Source: Calocera cornea HHB12733 (Eukaryota > Basidiomycota > Dacrymycetes > Dacrymycetales > Dacrymycetaceae). Taken from it: a stretch of 25,157 bases of DNA. Below the pieces are notes generated by a model. That model ran no database searches, had not been told where the DNA came from, and saw nothing but the letters and a program-made list of their open reading frames with translations. The stretch covers positions 1-25,157 of the forward strand of contig KV424169.1 in the NCBI GenBank assembly GCA_001632435.1, read 5' to 3'. The position numbers and the translations under genes are program-made. Positions 8,332 to 17,833 of this stretch are shown one piece after another. Numbering within the stretch: position 1 is the stretch's first letter; each line of letters opens with the position of its first letter.

Positions 8332-9002
8332 TCGGGGCGGGGGAAGGCGGGGACAGTGTATGCTTCGCTGTGGCTCGGTTTGGTACGCCCTCGACTAGGG
8401 ATACGTGTATGAGTTGGAAGGAGGAGGTTGTACGGCTCTCGCTCCAGGATGGAGCTCGCATCAGTGGGGTCCGCGGTCGCAGTTCGATATCACACATGCA
8501 ACATATGCACATTTGTAACATAACTCAATCTAATCATAACAATCCGGATTTTGTGGATGGGATGAATTCGGCCTGGAGCATTCATATTGCGAGAAAGGGA
8601 CTGGAGCAGAAGTGTATCTCAGTGGATCCTCGCAGGCTATTCGCATGGGAGTGCGAATCTGTGCAGCCCTCTACCCCAGATGCCTGCCCGTTGGACGAGG
8701 ACGGCAATGCGCAGCGCACCGACTTCTTAAGGCAATGCTGCACAACTTAGACGGATGACTCCGACGTGCCGCGGCCGCACGTCGTGTCTGCGCGCGGTAC
8801 ACCCGCGACAAAACTGACTTGCAGTGGAGGGCTGGTCGCCCGCCCACCCGGATGCTCTTGCCATCCGCGCTCGTTAGCGTGTGGGCATGCGCATTAAACT
8901 CCATTGTCCACCCACCAGTCTCGTCCCACCGCAACGGCGCCCAACGCCAAGTTGAGGTAATCAGCCTCCTACAGTACGAGAAGCCTACGGGCGAATGAAA
9001 GC
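8332..9002. other. Intergenic; short unassigned minus-strand ORF
   Basis: The only notable content is an 87-codon minus-strand frame (8934-8671). Its first 40 residues look protein-like (RWDETGGWTMEFNAHAHTL), but I recognise no family and the rest is Arg-rich frame noise. No clear TATA box precedes paralog 6. Confidence 0.3.
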
Positions 9003-9449
9003 ATGTCCCGCTCCGAGACCGCCTACTCGGACAAGTTCGTCAGCGTCGACCCGCTCGCGCGCACGCTCACGGTCCACCACTACCGCGTGACCACGCCGTC
9101 GCTCGTCATCCCGCTCGCGCAGATCACGTACCTCCTCCCCGCGGCGGAAGCGACGCGCCGGCTGGGGATGAAGGCGTGGGGGGTGGGGCTCACGGGCGTC
9201 TGCTGGGCGCGCGACTGGGCCCGGCTCGACCTCGTCCACCGCCAGCGCGAGTTTGACAAGTGCTTTGTCGTCAAGTGCGAGGGAAACGTCCTCCGCACGG
9301 GGTTCACCGTCGAGGATAGGCAGGCGTTCTTGGGCGCCATGGAGCAGCTCGAGCCGGGCGTTACTGGGAGACGGCCGGGGCAGAAGGAGATTGAGGAGAT
9401 GGGCCAGGCGAGCTACGAGCAGGGCAAGAAGCTGTCAATCGTCGATTGA
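9003..9449 (+). CDS. PH-like tandem family paralog 6 (core-only form)
   Basis: 148 aa, intronless. It begins directly at the core: the first residues MSRSETAYSDKFVSV align with the DYxDxHV start of the other copies, so the whole N-terminal module is missing. The core continues RTLTVHHYRVTTPSLVIPL, ITYLLPAAEA, AWGVGLTGVCWARD, CFVVKCEG, TGFTVEDRQAFLGAMEQLEPGV. The tail (residues 121-148) is a new Lys/Glu-rich segment. I see no upstream exon that would restore the N-module, nor a TATA box, so this may be a natural minimal form or a 5'-truncated copy. The reading frame is intact and codon use matches its neighbours. Confidence 0.8.
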   Translation: MSRSETAYSDKFVSVDPLARTLTVHHYRVTTPSLVIPLAQITYLLPAAEATRRLGMKAWGVGLTGVCWARDWARLDLVHRQREFDKCFVVKCEGNVLRTGFTVEDRQAFLGAMEQLEPGVTGRRPGQKEIEEMGQASYEQGKKLSIVD

Positions 9450-10050
9450 TCCCCGCGACACTACTACTGTCAGATCTCCGGCAGTAGGGGTACAATGACA
9501 ACAACGATCTGTGGTTCATTGCTTACCGAATTCAATGGCTTATCGGGTGTGTGTTTTGTGTCTCTTAACTTTGGCGCCCCGCACAGTGATAAGATCTGAG
9601 GGGCAGGACGGTGCCCAGTGCGCAGCTCCCAATTGTCCCAAGCCGGCCTGGTACACTCGTTAGCACCGGCAGTTATGCACTGCCCGTACTGCGTTTCGAA
9701 ATTCGGGCGACCGCACAGCATATAAGTGTTTTTGGATATCTTCATTAACGGATATGTAACAACAGTTATTCAACTACCGGCAGCCTGCCGCCCCTCCTCC
9801 AGACGCCTCTCCGGCTCCTGGAGCAGAGGCAGTCTCATCGTCGTCAGTGCATTGCATTACACAGCAAGCAGTCTTGCCTGCGCGTCCTCTGGGGTGTGGT
9901 TCTGGGGGCCATAGTCCGAGCGGTCATAAGAATAATAGAGGGAGAAAGAGAACGTGCCCAACAGGGGAGGTCGATATCGGGATCGTGTAGAGATAGTCGT
10001 GGAAAGTGGTGCAAGTGGCGAAGAAGGTGTGCAGCAAGGCGGTGAGGCGA
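9450..10050. other. Convergent intergenic region
   Basis: It lies between the 3' ends of paralog 6 (+) and the SUR7/PalI-like gene (-). No gene or strong repeat is seen; it should hold both polyadenylation regions. Confidence 0.4.
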
Positions 10051-10683
10051 TTACACCTTGGCGGCATACCGGCGCTCGCGGTAGCTGCCGAAGATGCCGC
10101 ACACGCCCGTGCAGAAGCCTATGAGGAGCGAGACGAAGGCGGCGACGGTGAACCAGTTGGCGATACCGTACTCTGCGCTGCCACCGTGCGAGCGGATCTC
10201 GGAGCGGGCGATGCCGAACATGACGAGGTCGACGATGAACGCGACGAGGGTGACGAGGCAGGCGAGCGACGAAGCGAGCGACATGAAGATCGTGCCTATG
10301 CGGGAGTAGGACGCTCCGCAGAGGCCGAAGAGGACTGCGAGGGCGGCAAGGGCCGCGGCGATCGGGTGCAGGACGAGCACGAAGGTGAGGTTGTGGAAGA
10401 CCGTCTGCGACAGCTTCGTGTTCTGGATGCCGGGGAGGGCGGTTGTCCAGGCGTACCCGAGCATGCGCTTGGAGCCCGTGTAGCCCCATGCGCCGAAGTC
10501 GACCACTGCGCCATCCCATGTTGCGTTCAGGAATGTGACCTTGTTCCAGACGGGGACGGAGATGGATGCCTGCGGAATGAGTTAGGATGAGGGAGAGGAG
10601 GAGAGGAGGGAAGGACGCACAAAGATGAGCAGGACCATTGCTGCGAAGCAGAAGAAGAGACCGGGCCAAGCGGGGGAAGCCAT
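10051..10683 (-). CDS. SUR7/PalI (Rim9-like) family four-helix membrane protein
   Basis: Two exons, 10683-10621 and 10569-10051, are joined across a 51 nt phase 0 GT-AG intron, giving 193 aa. Hydrophobic segments lie at about residues 7-28, 82-105, 112-142 and 160-182. The short cytoplasmic start, the first helix running into S-x-S-V-P-V-W, and a long first loop with an N-glycosylation sequon (LNATW, Asn36) are the layout of the fungal SUR7/PalI family. That family includes eisosome-associated SUR7 and the ambient-pH sensor component PalI/Rim9. The loop carries WGYTGSKRMLGYAW, and the protein ends in a short basic cytoplasmic tail (YRERRYAAKV). It is too short to be a classical PalI with a long tail, so I assign the family but not the role. 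It separates the inverted paralog 7 from the main array. Confidence 0.75.
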
Positions 10684-11774
10684 TGTTTACTTTGTGTGTG
10701 GGGGGGTGTAGGGGATGGAGTTGGTGCGGGGGTCGTGAAGATGAGGATTCGAATTAGGCTGCAGTACTTGTAGCCGGAGGTGATTGTCTGCGGCGAAGGA
10801 GGAGCGGGTGTGGTCGAGGGTGAAGGGTTGATACAACGGGGGGCGTGTCTCCGCCGCAGCGGGTGCCGGTTTAAAAGGTGTTGTTCGCCTGCCTAGTTCG
10901 CCTGCGGCCGGGCGATGACATCACGACAGTTGGGGTAGCCCACCCGGGGTCCTTCCAACAGCTTCCATTGCACCCGCCCCGCCCGCAGCACACACAAGCG
11001 ATACGTCACACAGCCTCCGGGGTCTCCAGGGTCCCGCGGTTTCTGCCCCCTCCCCGTGTGCCAGAAGCGCGGCCCTGACGCGCACTGACGTCCTTCCTCC
11101 CCGCGCTGCATGCGGAACATCCGCCGCGATGCAACAACGGGGCAATGAGGGCGTCATCGTGTCCTGAACGGGCCAGGCGATGGAGGGCTGCAATGAATGG
11201 CCAAGACACAGAGGGCGGAACAGGAACGGGTGTGCGGAGGAGGCGGTGTCTCGCATTCCCAGGCACTGACGCCGTAGGGGTCCATACAGCGACACCCTCG
11301 GACCTTGCCTGCTGCGCACAACACGCAAGGGACCCGAACCGTTTTCCCGCACGCTCTTCATTTCACAGCATCACGTGCTGCGCATGCATCGGAGGCATGG
11401 CCGTCCATGCGCACACCAGTCCTCGGCGGTGAGGGCGTCTGAAGTGCATTCCCGAAACTGCCACCATCCGCACCCATAGATGTGTCCCTTTTCGGAGGCG
11501 AGGACGGAATTGATGCTCGGCTCCTGTTGTTTTCCTCACGACCTACGCTAGAATCGGGGCATTGACCGCGAAAGTTATTGCTCCAAACGCTGCCGCAGAC
11601 GAGGACATGATGGGTTCATCCGACCATTTGGTCGAGAAGTATGATTACTGTAGTGCATGGGTATCAGGCAAGGGAAAAGCAAAGCAGCGTCGTTCCAGCG
11701 TCCTGCAAAGCATCGTCAGCTTCCGCCACCTCTCCTCCAGCGGACACCCACCATTCCGCAGCCCCCAACCCCTC
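10684..11774. other. Long intergenic region
   Basis: About 1.1 kb upstream of the SUR7/PalI-like gene and downstream of paralog 7. No gene is seen despite several open frames, which have skewed composition and no recognisable protein. A CACGTG-like site is at about 11371. Confidence 0.4.
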
Positions 11775-12368
11775 TCACTGCGTTTTCAGCCCCTCGCCTT
11801 GCCCGGGTTCCGCCACAGGCACATACTCCAGCTCGTTCGGCAGGCCCACCTTGGTATGCACGCCCGGCTCGAGTTTCTCCAGCGTGTACAGAAACCGTTC
11901 CGGGTCGCTGAGCGTGAACCCCACTCGGAGGCCCATAACCGGCTCGCGGTACTTGCACACATAGCTGTGTTCGTACGCCCTGCCCGCGGGGCCCAGCCGG
12001 TGGATATCCCGTGCCCAGCCGATGGTGCCCCCGCCCGCCGTGCCCCACGCGCTGCACCCCGCCCCCGGGGCCGCGACGCGCGCGGGGAGGACGTAGACGA
12101 TGCGGGCGAGCGGGATCACGAGGAGCGGGTGGGAGAGCAGCCAGCGCTTCATCGTCAGCGTCCGCTCGTCCGTGCAGAGCAGCACGTGGTCGTCCGAGTA
12201 GTCGTCGACGCTCACTTGCTTGCTTGCTGGGCCGGGCTCCGCGAGCCCCGCGAGGGACTGCGCTTCTTTGTGGAGGGCCGAGGGGTCCACTGCGCCTGTT
12301 TGGGAGAACTCGGCGTAGATGCGGTCGTGCTCGGCGGGTTGGGCGGTTGGCGCTTGTGGTGGTGTCAT
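11775..12368 (-). CDS. PH-like tandem family paralog 7 (inverted copy)
   Basis: 197 aa, intronless, on the opposite strand and separated from the array by the SUR7/PalI-like gene. The N-module is short (EHDRIYAEFSQTGAVDPS, residues 13-30), most like paralog 2. The core at 56-170 reads DYSDDHVLL, RTLTMKRWLLSHPLLVIPL, IVYVLPARVAA, then a variant hallmark WGTAGGGTIGWARD with one extra residue, followed by YEHSYVCKY, VGFTLSDPERFLYTLEKLEPGV. The tail is Pro/Glu-rich. A TATA box lies about 65-72 bp upstream. The antisense strand is also open for 303 codons, but that is a by-product of the GC-rich codons. Function unknown. Confidence 0.85.
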   Translation of the reverse strand: MTPPQAPTAQPAEHDRIYAEFSQTGAVDPSALHKEAQSLAGLAEPGPASKQVSVDDYSDDHVLLCTDERTLTMKRWLLSHPLLVIPLARIVYVLPARVAAPGAGCSAWGTAGGGTIGWARDIHRLGPAGRAYEHSYVCKYREPVMGLRVGFTLSDPERFLYTLEKLEPGVHTKVGLPNELEYVPVAEPGQGEGLKTQ

Positions 12369-12861
12369 GATGTTGATCAGAGTAGACGATGTCAGGTAGG
12401 TGTTGAGACAGCCCAGCAGCGCCCTCCCGCGCTATTTATATGCGGCCAAATTATCGCATTGAAGGTCAGGTGACCACTCCTCAAGAAGCAGCAGGGTATG
12501 CTTGGAGGCCAGAAAAGAGAGCGGAGCGGGAGAACAGCGCAACCCCGCGAGTGTCGGGAGGACGCGGACGAGGCTGGGATGGGGAGGTCACGTGGGGTCC
12601 CCTGCGGTACGGCTACCTGAAGAGGAGATATCTCGCCCTTCTTTAGGGCCAGGAGTGCTATACTTGGTCGATAGGTGTTAGCGGCTGTCCGAGTGTTGCC
12701 GCCCGGCGAGGGTCGCTTGCTGGAAAGCAGAAGCTTAACCCCGGTCGGGACCGGCGTCAGCGGGCACAGCAAAGGAGAAACGGTGCAGCCGAAAGCTGCC
12801 GATCATTCGATACCCTGCTTAACAAACAGGATGTTCCCGATCCCGCGAGATGTTCCTTGGA
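12369..12861. other. Promoter of paralog 7 / 3' region of minus-strand sulfotransferase
   Basis: No gene is seen. It holds the TATA box noted separately and a CACGTG palindrome at 12589-12594. Both flanking genes are on the minus strand. Confidence 0.4.
12433..12440 (-). promoter_or_regulatory. TATA box of PH-like paralog 7
   Basis: TATAAATA on the minus strand, 65-72 bp before the ATG at 12368. Confidence 0.65.
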
Positions 12862-13754
12862 TCACACCCGATGTCCAATCCAGTACCCACCCGCGACGAC
12901 AGCCAACCCGATCCCCGCCCAAGCCGCGCGTCCCAACAGCATCGCGTTCCGGATATTCCGCCTCATCTCCTTGGTGTCGTTCGTCCTGGGAAACGGTACA
13001 TCTGGCACTGGCACATCCAGGAACGCGCAGAGCGGTTCCCACCCCTCCTTGACGTTGAACACGAGCAGCTGGTCATCGGGGACGATCCTGCGGATGTACG
13101 CCTCGTGCCGGGTGTAGTTCTGGATCCCCACGCGCCGGCCGCTGTTCCCGTACAGCGGGTCCCATTTTCTCTCCAACATGAGCCGCACCACCTCCCCCCA
13201 CAACCACAGATACCTGACCGGCCAGACGGAGATCCGGTAGGAAGGGTACGACATCTCCACAACGGTGTTGCCCATCGACTGCCACCACTGCTCGGGGCTG
13301 TCCCGCACCGAGAGGACGACTTTGGCGTTGGGGAAGGCGGCCAGCAGCTCGGGCACGAAGTTGCACAAAGGGATGTCGACCGTGGAGCGATAGCCGCGCA
13401 TGATTGAACGGAAGTCGGTGGGCTCGCCTGCACAGGTGTGTTATCATCGCGGATGGCCGGGGGAGCGGGGACTTGCCGTTCAGAGCGCGGATGAGCGCGA
13501 CGCTCTGGCTCGGGTACCGGAACAAGACCGCACCATGATGGCATGGCCCGAAGCCCAAAATCGTCAGTGCCGCATGCCTGTGCACCCGGTTCAGCTCCGG
13601 CGAGCGAACGATGAGCAAGAACAGGCAATCACAGCGAAACGGACCCGGTCCTTGACAGACCTGCGCCGATCACCTCCAGCTCCCCCGCCTCGGACGACGG
13701 GGCACATTCGGCAAGGAGTAGGTCGTTGAACGGCCAGGATACCAGGTTGCCCAT
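12862..13754 (-). CDS. P-loop sulfotransferase-like protein with C-terminal membrane anchor
   Basis: Three exons (13754-13633, 13577-13477, 13427-12862) give 262 aa. Intron 1 is GT-AG (55 nt, phase 2). Intron 2 (49 nt, phase 1) has a GC donor (GCAAGT), which is needed to keep the frame. The protein has the fold markers of the fungal Sulfotransfer_4-type family (often misannotated as NAD-dependent epimerase): a nucleotide-binding loop GAGLSRTGSVSL near residue 30, ALTILGFGPCHHG, MRGYRSTVD, VVLSVRDSPEQWW (phosphosulfate-binding region), YTRHEAYIRRIVP, FNVKEGWEPLCAFL, VPDVPFPRTND, and a hydrophobic C-terminal segment ending GGYWIGHRV. Related copies A, B and B' lie 4-8 kb to the right on the other strand with the same exon lengths (122/101) as B'. 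Substrate unknown. Confidence 0.85.
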
Positions 13755-14488
13755 CTTTCACACCGTCTAGGAAGAACCAAGAAAGCGGTATGAAGAGCCG
13801 AGCGGAGATGGTAAAGCGCTCAGGGCTACAGATGCCCAGTTTGGAAAGCCGGCGGTAGCGTATCGATCATCATCAGCGGAAGATCCGTCGGGAGTTGCCG
13901 TCCGCAGGGAGCGTCATCCTAGTCGAGGATGCGATAGTTGGCAACAAGCCTCTACGCAGACGCAGGAATACAGCAGCATCAGTGCAGAAGCAGACAGAAC
14001 GTGTGTGTGAGGGGCCTTGGCCGTCGTTGGCAATCGTAGACGGGCTGGATGCGCATGCTTCTTCCTCTCTCCCCGCATTCTTACACCACTCTTCCCCTCC
14101 GTTCTCACACACGCGCGATATTTATACACCTCACGCGCTCGCTGGGTCACAAAGGATGATCCGTCTGTTGCCAGCTGGGCAAACGTGCCCGCTTCTGCTT
14201 TACCTAGGGGGAAGGACGGATAAACGCACTGTCATCGCCATAAACCTGGCAGAATCTCGCTTTCCTCACTCTCGCAGGGTCACCCAGCCACACTAACACG
14301 GTCCATTATGGTCCACCGCGCGGGCTCGAACTTGCCTACCGGAGCATCGCCGCCGCCGGCCCAGCGGAACAGAGAATCCGAATTTCTCCTCATTGCTTTG
14401 GCAGACATAATACAGGGATTTGAGGAAAATGCGTTGTATGCCGCTACCCGCTATCCCGCGGCCACCAGCCCAGCCCGTGCGCATACAG
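13755..14488. other. Intergenic upstream of the minus-strand sulfotransferase
   Basis: No gene is recognised. A minus-strand TATAAATA at 14119-14126 lies about 370 bp before the sulfotransferase ATG. That is too far for a simple leader, so either a 5' UTR intron exists or it belongs to an unannotated transcript. Confidence 0.35.
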
Positions 14489-15256
14489 CTACGCGTGCCA
14501 CAGTTTGCGGACGAGTTCTGTCAGACCTATTACATACACGCATTAGAAGAAGTGAGACATGGGAGGAAGGGGAGACACGGCGCACCGATGTCGGTCGTGT
14601 TGAACTGGTAGATGCCGACGAGGGCGCCGGCCGTCAAGCCGCGGACGAGCCAGACCATGAATGGCCCGAGGATGGGGAACTTGCGCGGGTGAAGGTAGTC
14701 AGTCTGCATACACCAACACCGTTAGCTATGGTATTTCGAGGATATGGGCGGAGAGGGTGGACGCACGAGGGAAGCGTCGAACCCGATGTGGGAGTGGACG
14801 ATGAGGCTGACGGCCAGCAGACCATCCAGGATCGGGTGCGCCGTCCCGCTTACGACGAAGGTGGCTCCCGTGAGAGGGATGAGCGCCGCGCTCAGGAGGC
14901 GCTCGAACGCCCAGTGGTGCGAGCCGTGCGACTTGCTTGGAGGGGGGTACGGGGTGGCGTCGTTTACGCTGCCACGGATGAGGGCTGCTGTGCTGTTAGA
15001 GCCAGGCATAGCGGGTGGAAGGAGAGCAAGGACGCACGTCCGCCGGGCTTGTACACGTAGGCACCGGCCTCGGCTTGCTTTGGTTGGGTGGATTGGGCGA
15101 AAGCCGGGCGAGCTGGGAACGATCAGCATTCCTTATTAGCGAACTGCAGGGAGAGGCAGACGAACAGGTGCTGAAGCGAGCAGCGAGCACGATGCTCCTT
15201 GCCGCGCGGACGTTCCTAGCTGCTGCTGCAGCGCGGGGGTTGATGAGAGCCTGCAT
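14489..15256 (-). CDS. SDH4: Succinate dehydrogenase membrane anchor subunit (CybS)
   Basis: Five exons (15256-15166, 15112-15038, 14987-14767, 14703-14586, 14526-14489) give 180 aa with every junction in frame. The protein is the small membrane anchor of mitochondrial complex II, which carries electrons to ubiquinone. Residues 1-30 are an Arg/Ala-rich mitochondrial targeting sequence (MQALINPRAAAAARNVRAAR). Mature-part markers are SHHWAFERLLSAALIPLTG (78-96), SGTAHPILDGLLAVSLIVHSHIGFD (102-126), TDYLHPRKFPILGP (130-143), GALVGIYQFNTTDIG and the ending LTELVRKLWHA. The HSHIGFD motif and the Asp-Tyr pair at 131-132 match the heme/quinone region of the family. It is divergently transcribed from FBA1 with 587 bp between the start codons. 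Confidence 0.93.
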
Positions 15257-15843
15257 CTTGTCTATGCTCTTTTTGCAGCGAAGGTAGACAGCGAGGACGA
15301 CGACAGCAGGAGTGCAGACGCAGACGACAACGACGACGACGGCGCAACTGTTCTGCAGCGGGCAGCGGCAGCGGTCGCAGGGGGCAATCGCGCGCTGTCC
15401 ATTCGCCCGTCCGCTCCCGCCTCCGCACTTGTTTGCACCCGTGTGGGTTGGGTCGGGCGAGGTCGGGAACGGGCGAAAGGGCGTCGGACACGTTCGCGTA
15501 CTCGCCCGAAGGCTGCTGTTGGGCCGCGCTGCTTGGTGGTGGCGAGCGGCCAACCAGATCGGTGGCGATGGGAAAACGGTGTTGCGTGAATTAATTGGTA
15601 ATTGGGGGCGAACAGAACAGTGCGGAGGGGACGTCGGGCAGGTGTTCGCTGTTGGCTGGGCGCGGGACAGCGTGGGATCACGGTCCGTTGGGCGCAGACA
15701 TTTCAAGCTCCGCTGCGTCAGTCCCTGGCTGGGTGAGGCGCATATATTCACCCACTATCCACTAGCGGCCTGTCACTCACCTGCGTCCCCCTCGTTGCTT
15801 TATTGCCCCCTCCTTCAACCCCACAGCCTTCGTCTGATCCACA
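15257..15843. promoter_or_regulatory. Shared divergent promoter region of SDH4 and FBA1
   Basis: 587 bp separate the two ATGs. It contains an ACGACG-type trinucleotide-rich stretch (about 15296-15350) close to SDH4, a TATA-like CATATATT at about 15741-15748 roughly 100 bp before FBA1, and a pyrimidine-rich leader just before the FBA1 ATG, as is usual for strongly expressed fungal genes. Confidence 0.5.
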
Positions 15844-17250
15844 ATGGGTGTCCTCGATGTCGTTCCTGTAAGTCGGCGTGCCCCCCCAAGAGAAGCAGCG
15901 AAGGAGGCTCATGCCGTAACACCAGGCCGGCGTCCTCACCGGTGACAACGTCCGCAAGCTGTTCGAGTACGCAAAGAAGGAGAAGTTTGCCATCCCCGCC
16001 ATCGTGCGCCCCTGTTCTTCCCTATCAGTTCATCCAGGCTCATGTATGCTTAGAACTGCACTTCGTCCTCCACCGTGAACGCCGTGCTTGAGGCTGCGCG
16101 GTAAGCCCCCGTTCCCCCCTGCTCCACAGAGTCCTGATTAGCCCCACCAGCGACATCAAGTCGCCCATCATCATCCAGGTCTCGCAGGGTGGCGCCGCCT
16201 TCTTCGCCGGCAAGGGGCTCGACAACAAGAACCAGGAGGCGTCCATCACAGGCGCGATCGCCGCGGCCCACCACATCCGCGCCGTCGCCAAGTCGTACGG
16301 CGTGCCCGTGGTCATACACACCGACCACTGCGCTAAGAAGCTGCTCCCCTGGTTTGATGGTGAGTTCGCTGCGGATATGCAGCGTATGGATGTGGAGGCT
16401 GATGTGACATGCGAATGCAGGCATGCTCGAGGAGGATGAGCGGTGGTTCAAGACGCACGGCGAGCCTCTCTTCTCCTCCCACATGCTGGACCTGTCCGAG
16501 GAGCCCAAGGAAGAGAACATCGCGATCTGCGCCAAGTATTTCGAGCGCATGGCCAAGATGGGCCAGTGGCTTGAGATGGAGATCGGCATCACGGGCGGCG
16601 AGGAGGACGGTGTGAACAACGAGGAGGTCGACAACGCGAGTCTGTACACCCAGCCCGAGGACGTCTTCGACGTCTACAAGACTCTCAGCAAGATCTCGCC
16701 CAACTTCTCCATCGCTGCTGCCTTTGGTAACGTACATGGTGTCTACAAGCCCGGCAACGTCAAGCTCCACCCCGAGCTCCTGCAGAAGCACCAGCTGTAC
16801 GCTGAGGAGCAGCTCCATGTCAAGGACACGAAGCCTCTGTAAGCGCTCTATTCCCACCATCTCCTATCCCACTGACGCATACGTCTGCGCAGCTTCCTCG
16901 TCTTCCACGGCGGATCCGGCTCGACCAGGGAGGAGATTGAGACGGCCGTCAAGAACGGCGTCGTCAAGATGAACGTCGACACGGACACGCAGTACGCGTA
17001 CCTCATCGGCATGCGCGACTTCTTCCAGAAGAAGGCCGGCTATCTCCAGAGCCAGGTCGGCAACCCCGAGGGTGCCGACAAGCCCAACAAGAAGGTGCGT
17101 TGTGCCCCTACCTGTTCCTGCTCCTTCATTGTATGCTGACCGTGCGAAAAGTTCTACGACCCCCGTGTCTGGGTCCGCGAGGGCGAGAAGACCATGACCG
17201 CGCGCGTGAAGGAGGCCTGCACCGACCTGGGCAACGTTAACCGTCTCTGA
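15844..17250 (+). CDS. FBA1: Fructose-bisphosphate aldolase, class II
   Basis: Seven exons (15844-15867, 15926-16003, 16054-16100, 16151-16359, 16421-16838, 16893-17094, 17152-17250) give 358 aa, the normal length for fungal zinc-dependent aldolase. It cleaves fructose 1,6-bisphosphate to dihydroxyacetone phosphate and glyceraldehyde 3-phosphate in cytosolic glycolysis, and runs in reverse in gluconeogenesis. Visible markers are MGVLDVVPAGVLTGDNV at the start, QGGAAFFAGKGLDN, HTDHCAKK (residues 106-113, catalytic Asp108 and zinc ligand His109), EMEIGITGGEEDGV (zinc-site Glu and hinge), GNVHGVYKPGN and FHGGSGS (the other zinc histidines and phosphate loop), and NVDTDTQYAY. All introns are short GT-AG. 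No defects seen. It gives a reliable marker of fungal origin. Confidence 0.97.
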
Positions 17251-17833
17251 TCATCGGGTTGAACGCGCAACGGACGTCTGTCGGCCCTTCCCCCCGACTA
17301 GGCCTGCTTCGGTATTCAAGCTTCTGCAAGGCTCAAGCTTTCGTCATGTCGCACGAGATTCGTGGATGGCGATGCGGGCTGTGAGGTGTAAGACGAACGG
17401 TGATGGCGACGGCGCCGGTGCCGACTGGGCGAAATAGGAAAAAGTGTAATGTGAAATGAAAGCAATGAAATCATCATGCATGCGATAGAATGATCCTGCA
17501 TCCGTTACTCTCCCGCGGGGGCGGGACTTGGTCTGTTCCACGTTCCAAGCTTCTGCCTCACCTCTCACAGTCTCGCGCGCCTCTTCCTCGATCAGTACGA
17601 GCATCATCATACCAATCCAGCGACACTGTGGGGCGCCACTCCCAAGTGTTAGCATACAGTGGTTGTCACGTGTCGATCTGGAGCGGGTAACTTCCTGACT
17701 TGGCAGCAGCGTGACCCTGCTATCTTTAGAGTTCCACACCGACGCCAGTGCGCGTCATTCCGATGCGCCTCGCAGCTCGAAGATGCTTCATATTGGGGAT
17801 GATGCGGGATAAAGCGCTCTGGTCGTAGCGATC
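17251..17833. other. Intergenic between FBA1 and sulfotransferase A
   Basis: It holds the FBA1 3' region and the sulfotransferase A promoter. No gene and no strong repeat is seen. No convincing TATA box is visible before 17834. Confidence 0.4.

Noticed and set aside
8671..8934. 87-codon minus-strand frame as a gene
   Set aside because: The start is protein-like but the remainder is not, and no splice partner or family was found.
9857..10669. 270-codon minus-strand open frame over the SUR7/PalI-like gene
   Set aside because: It is in a different frame from the four-helix protein, is His/Arg/Leu-rich, and reads through the intron.
11562..12473. 303-codon plus-strand open frame
   Set aside because: It is antisense to paralog 7, is Arg/Pro-rich, lacks any recognisable protein, and arises from the GC-rich third positions of the real gene.
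14996..15751. 251-codon minus-strand open frame covering the SDH4 5' part
   Set aside because: Only MQALINPRAAAA to FST is real exon 1; the rest reads through an intron and the promoter.
15312..16091. 259-codon plus-strand open frame before and over the start of FBA1
   Set aside because: It covers the divergent promoter and reads FBA1 exon 2 in a wrong frame; composition is Arg/Ser/Pro noise.
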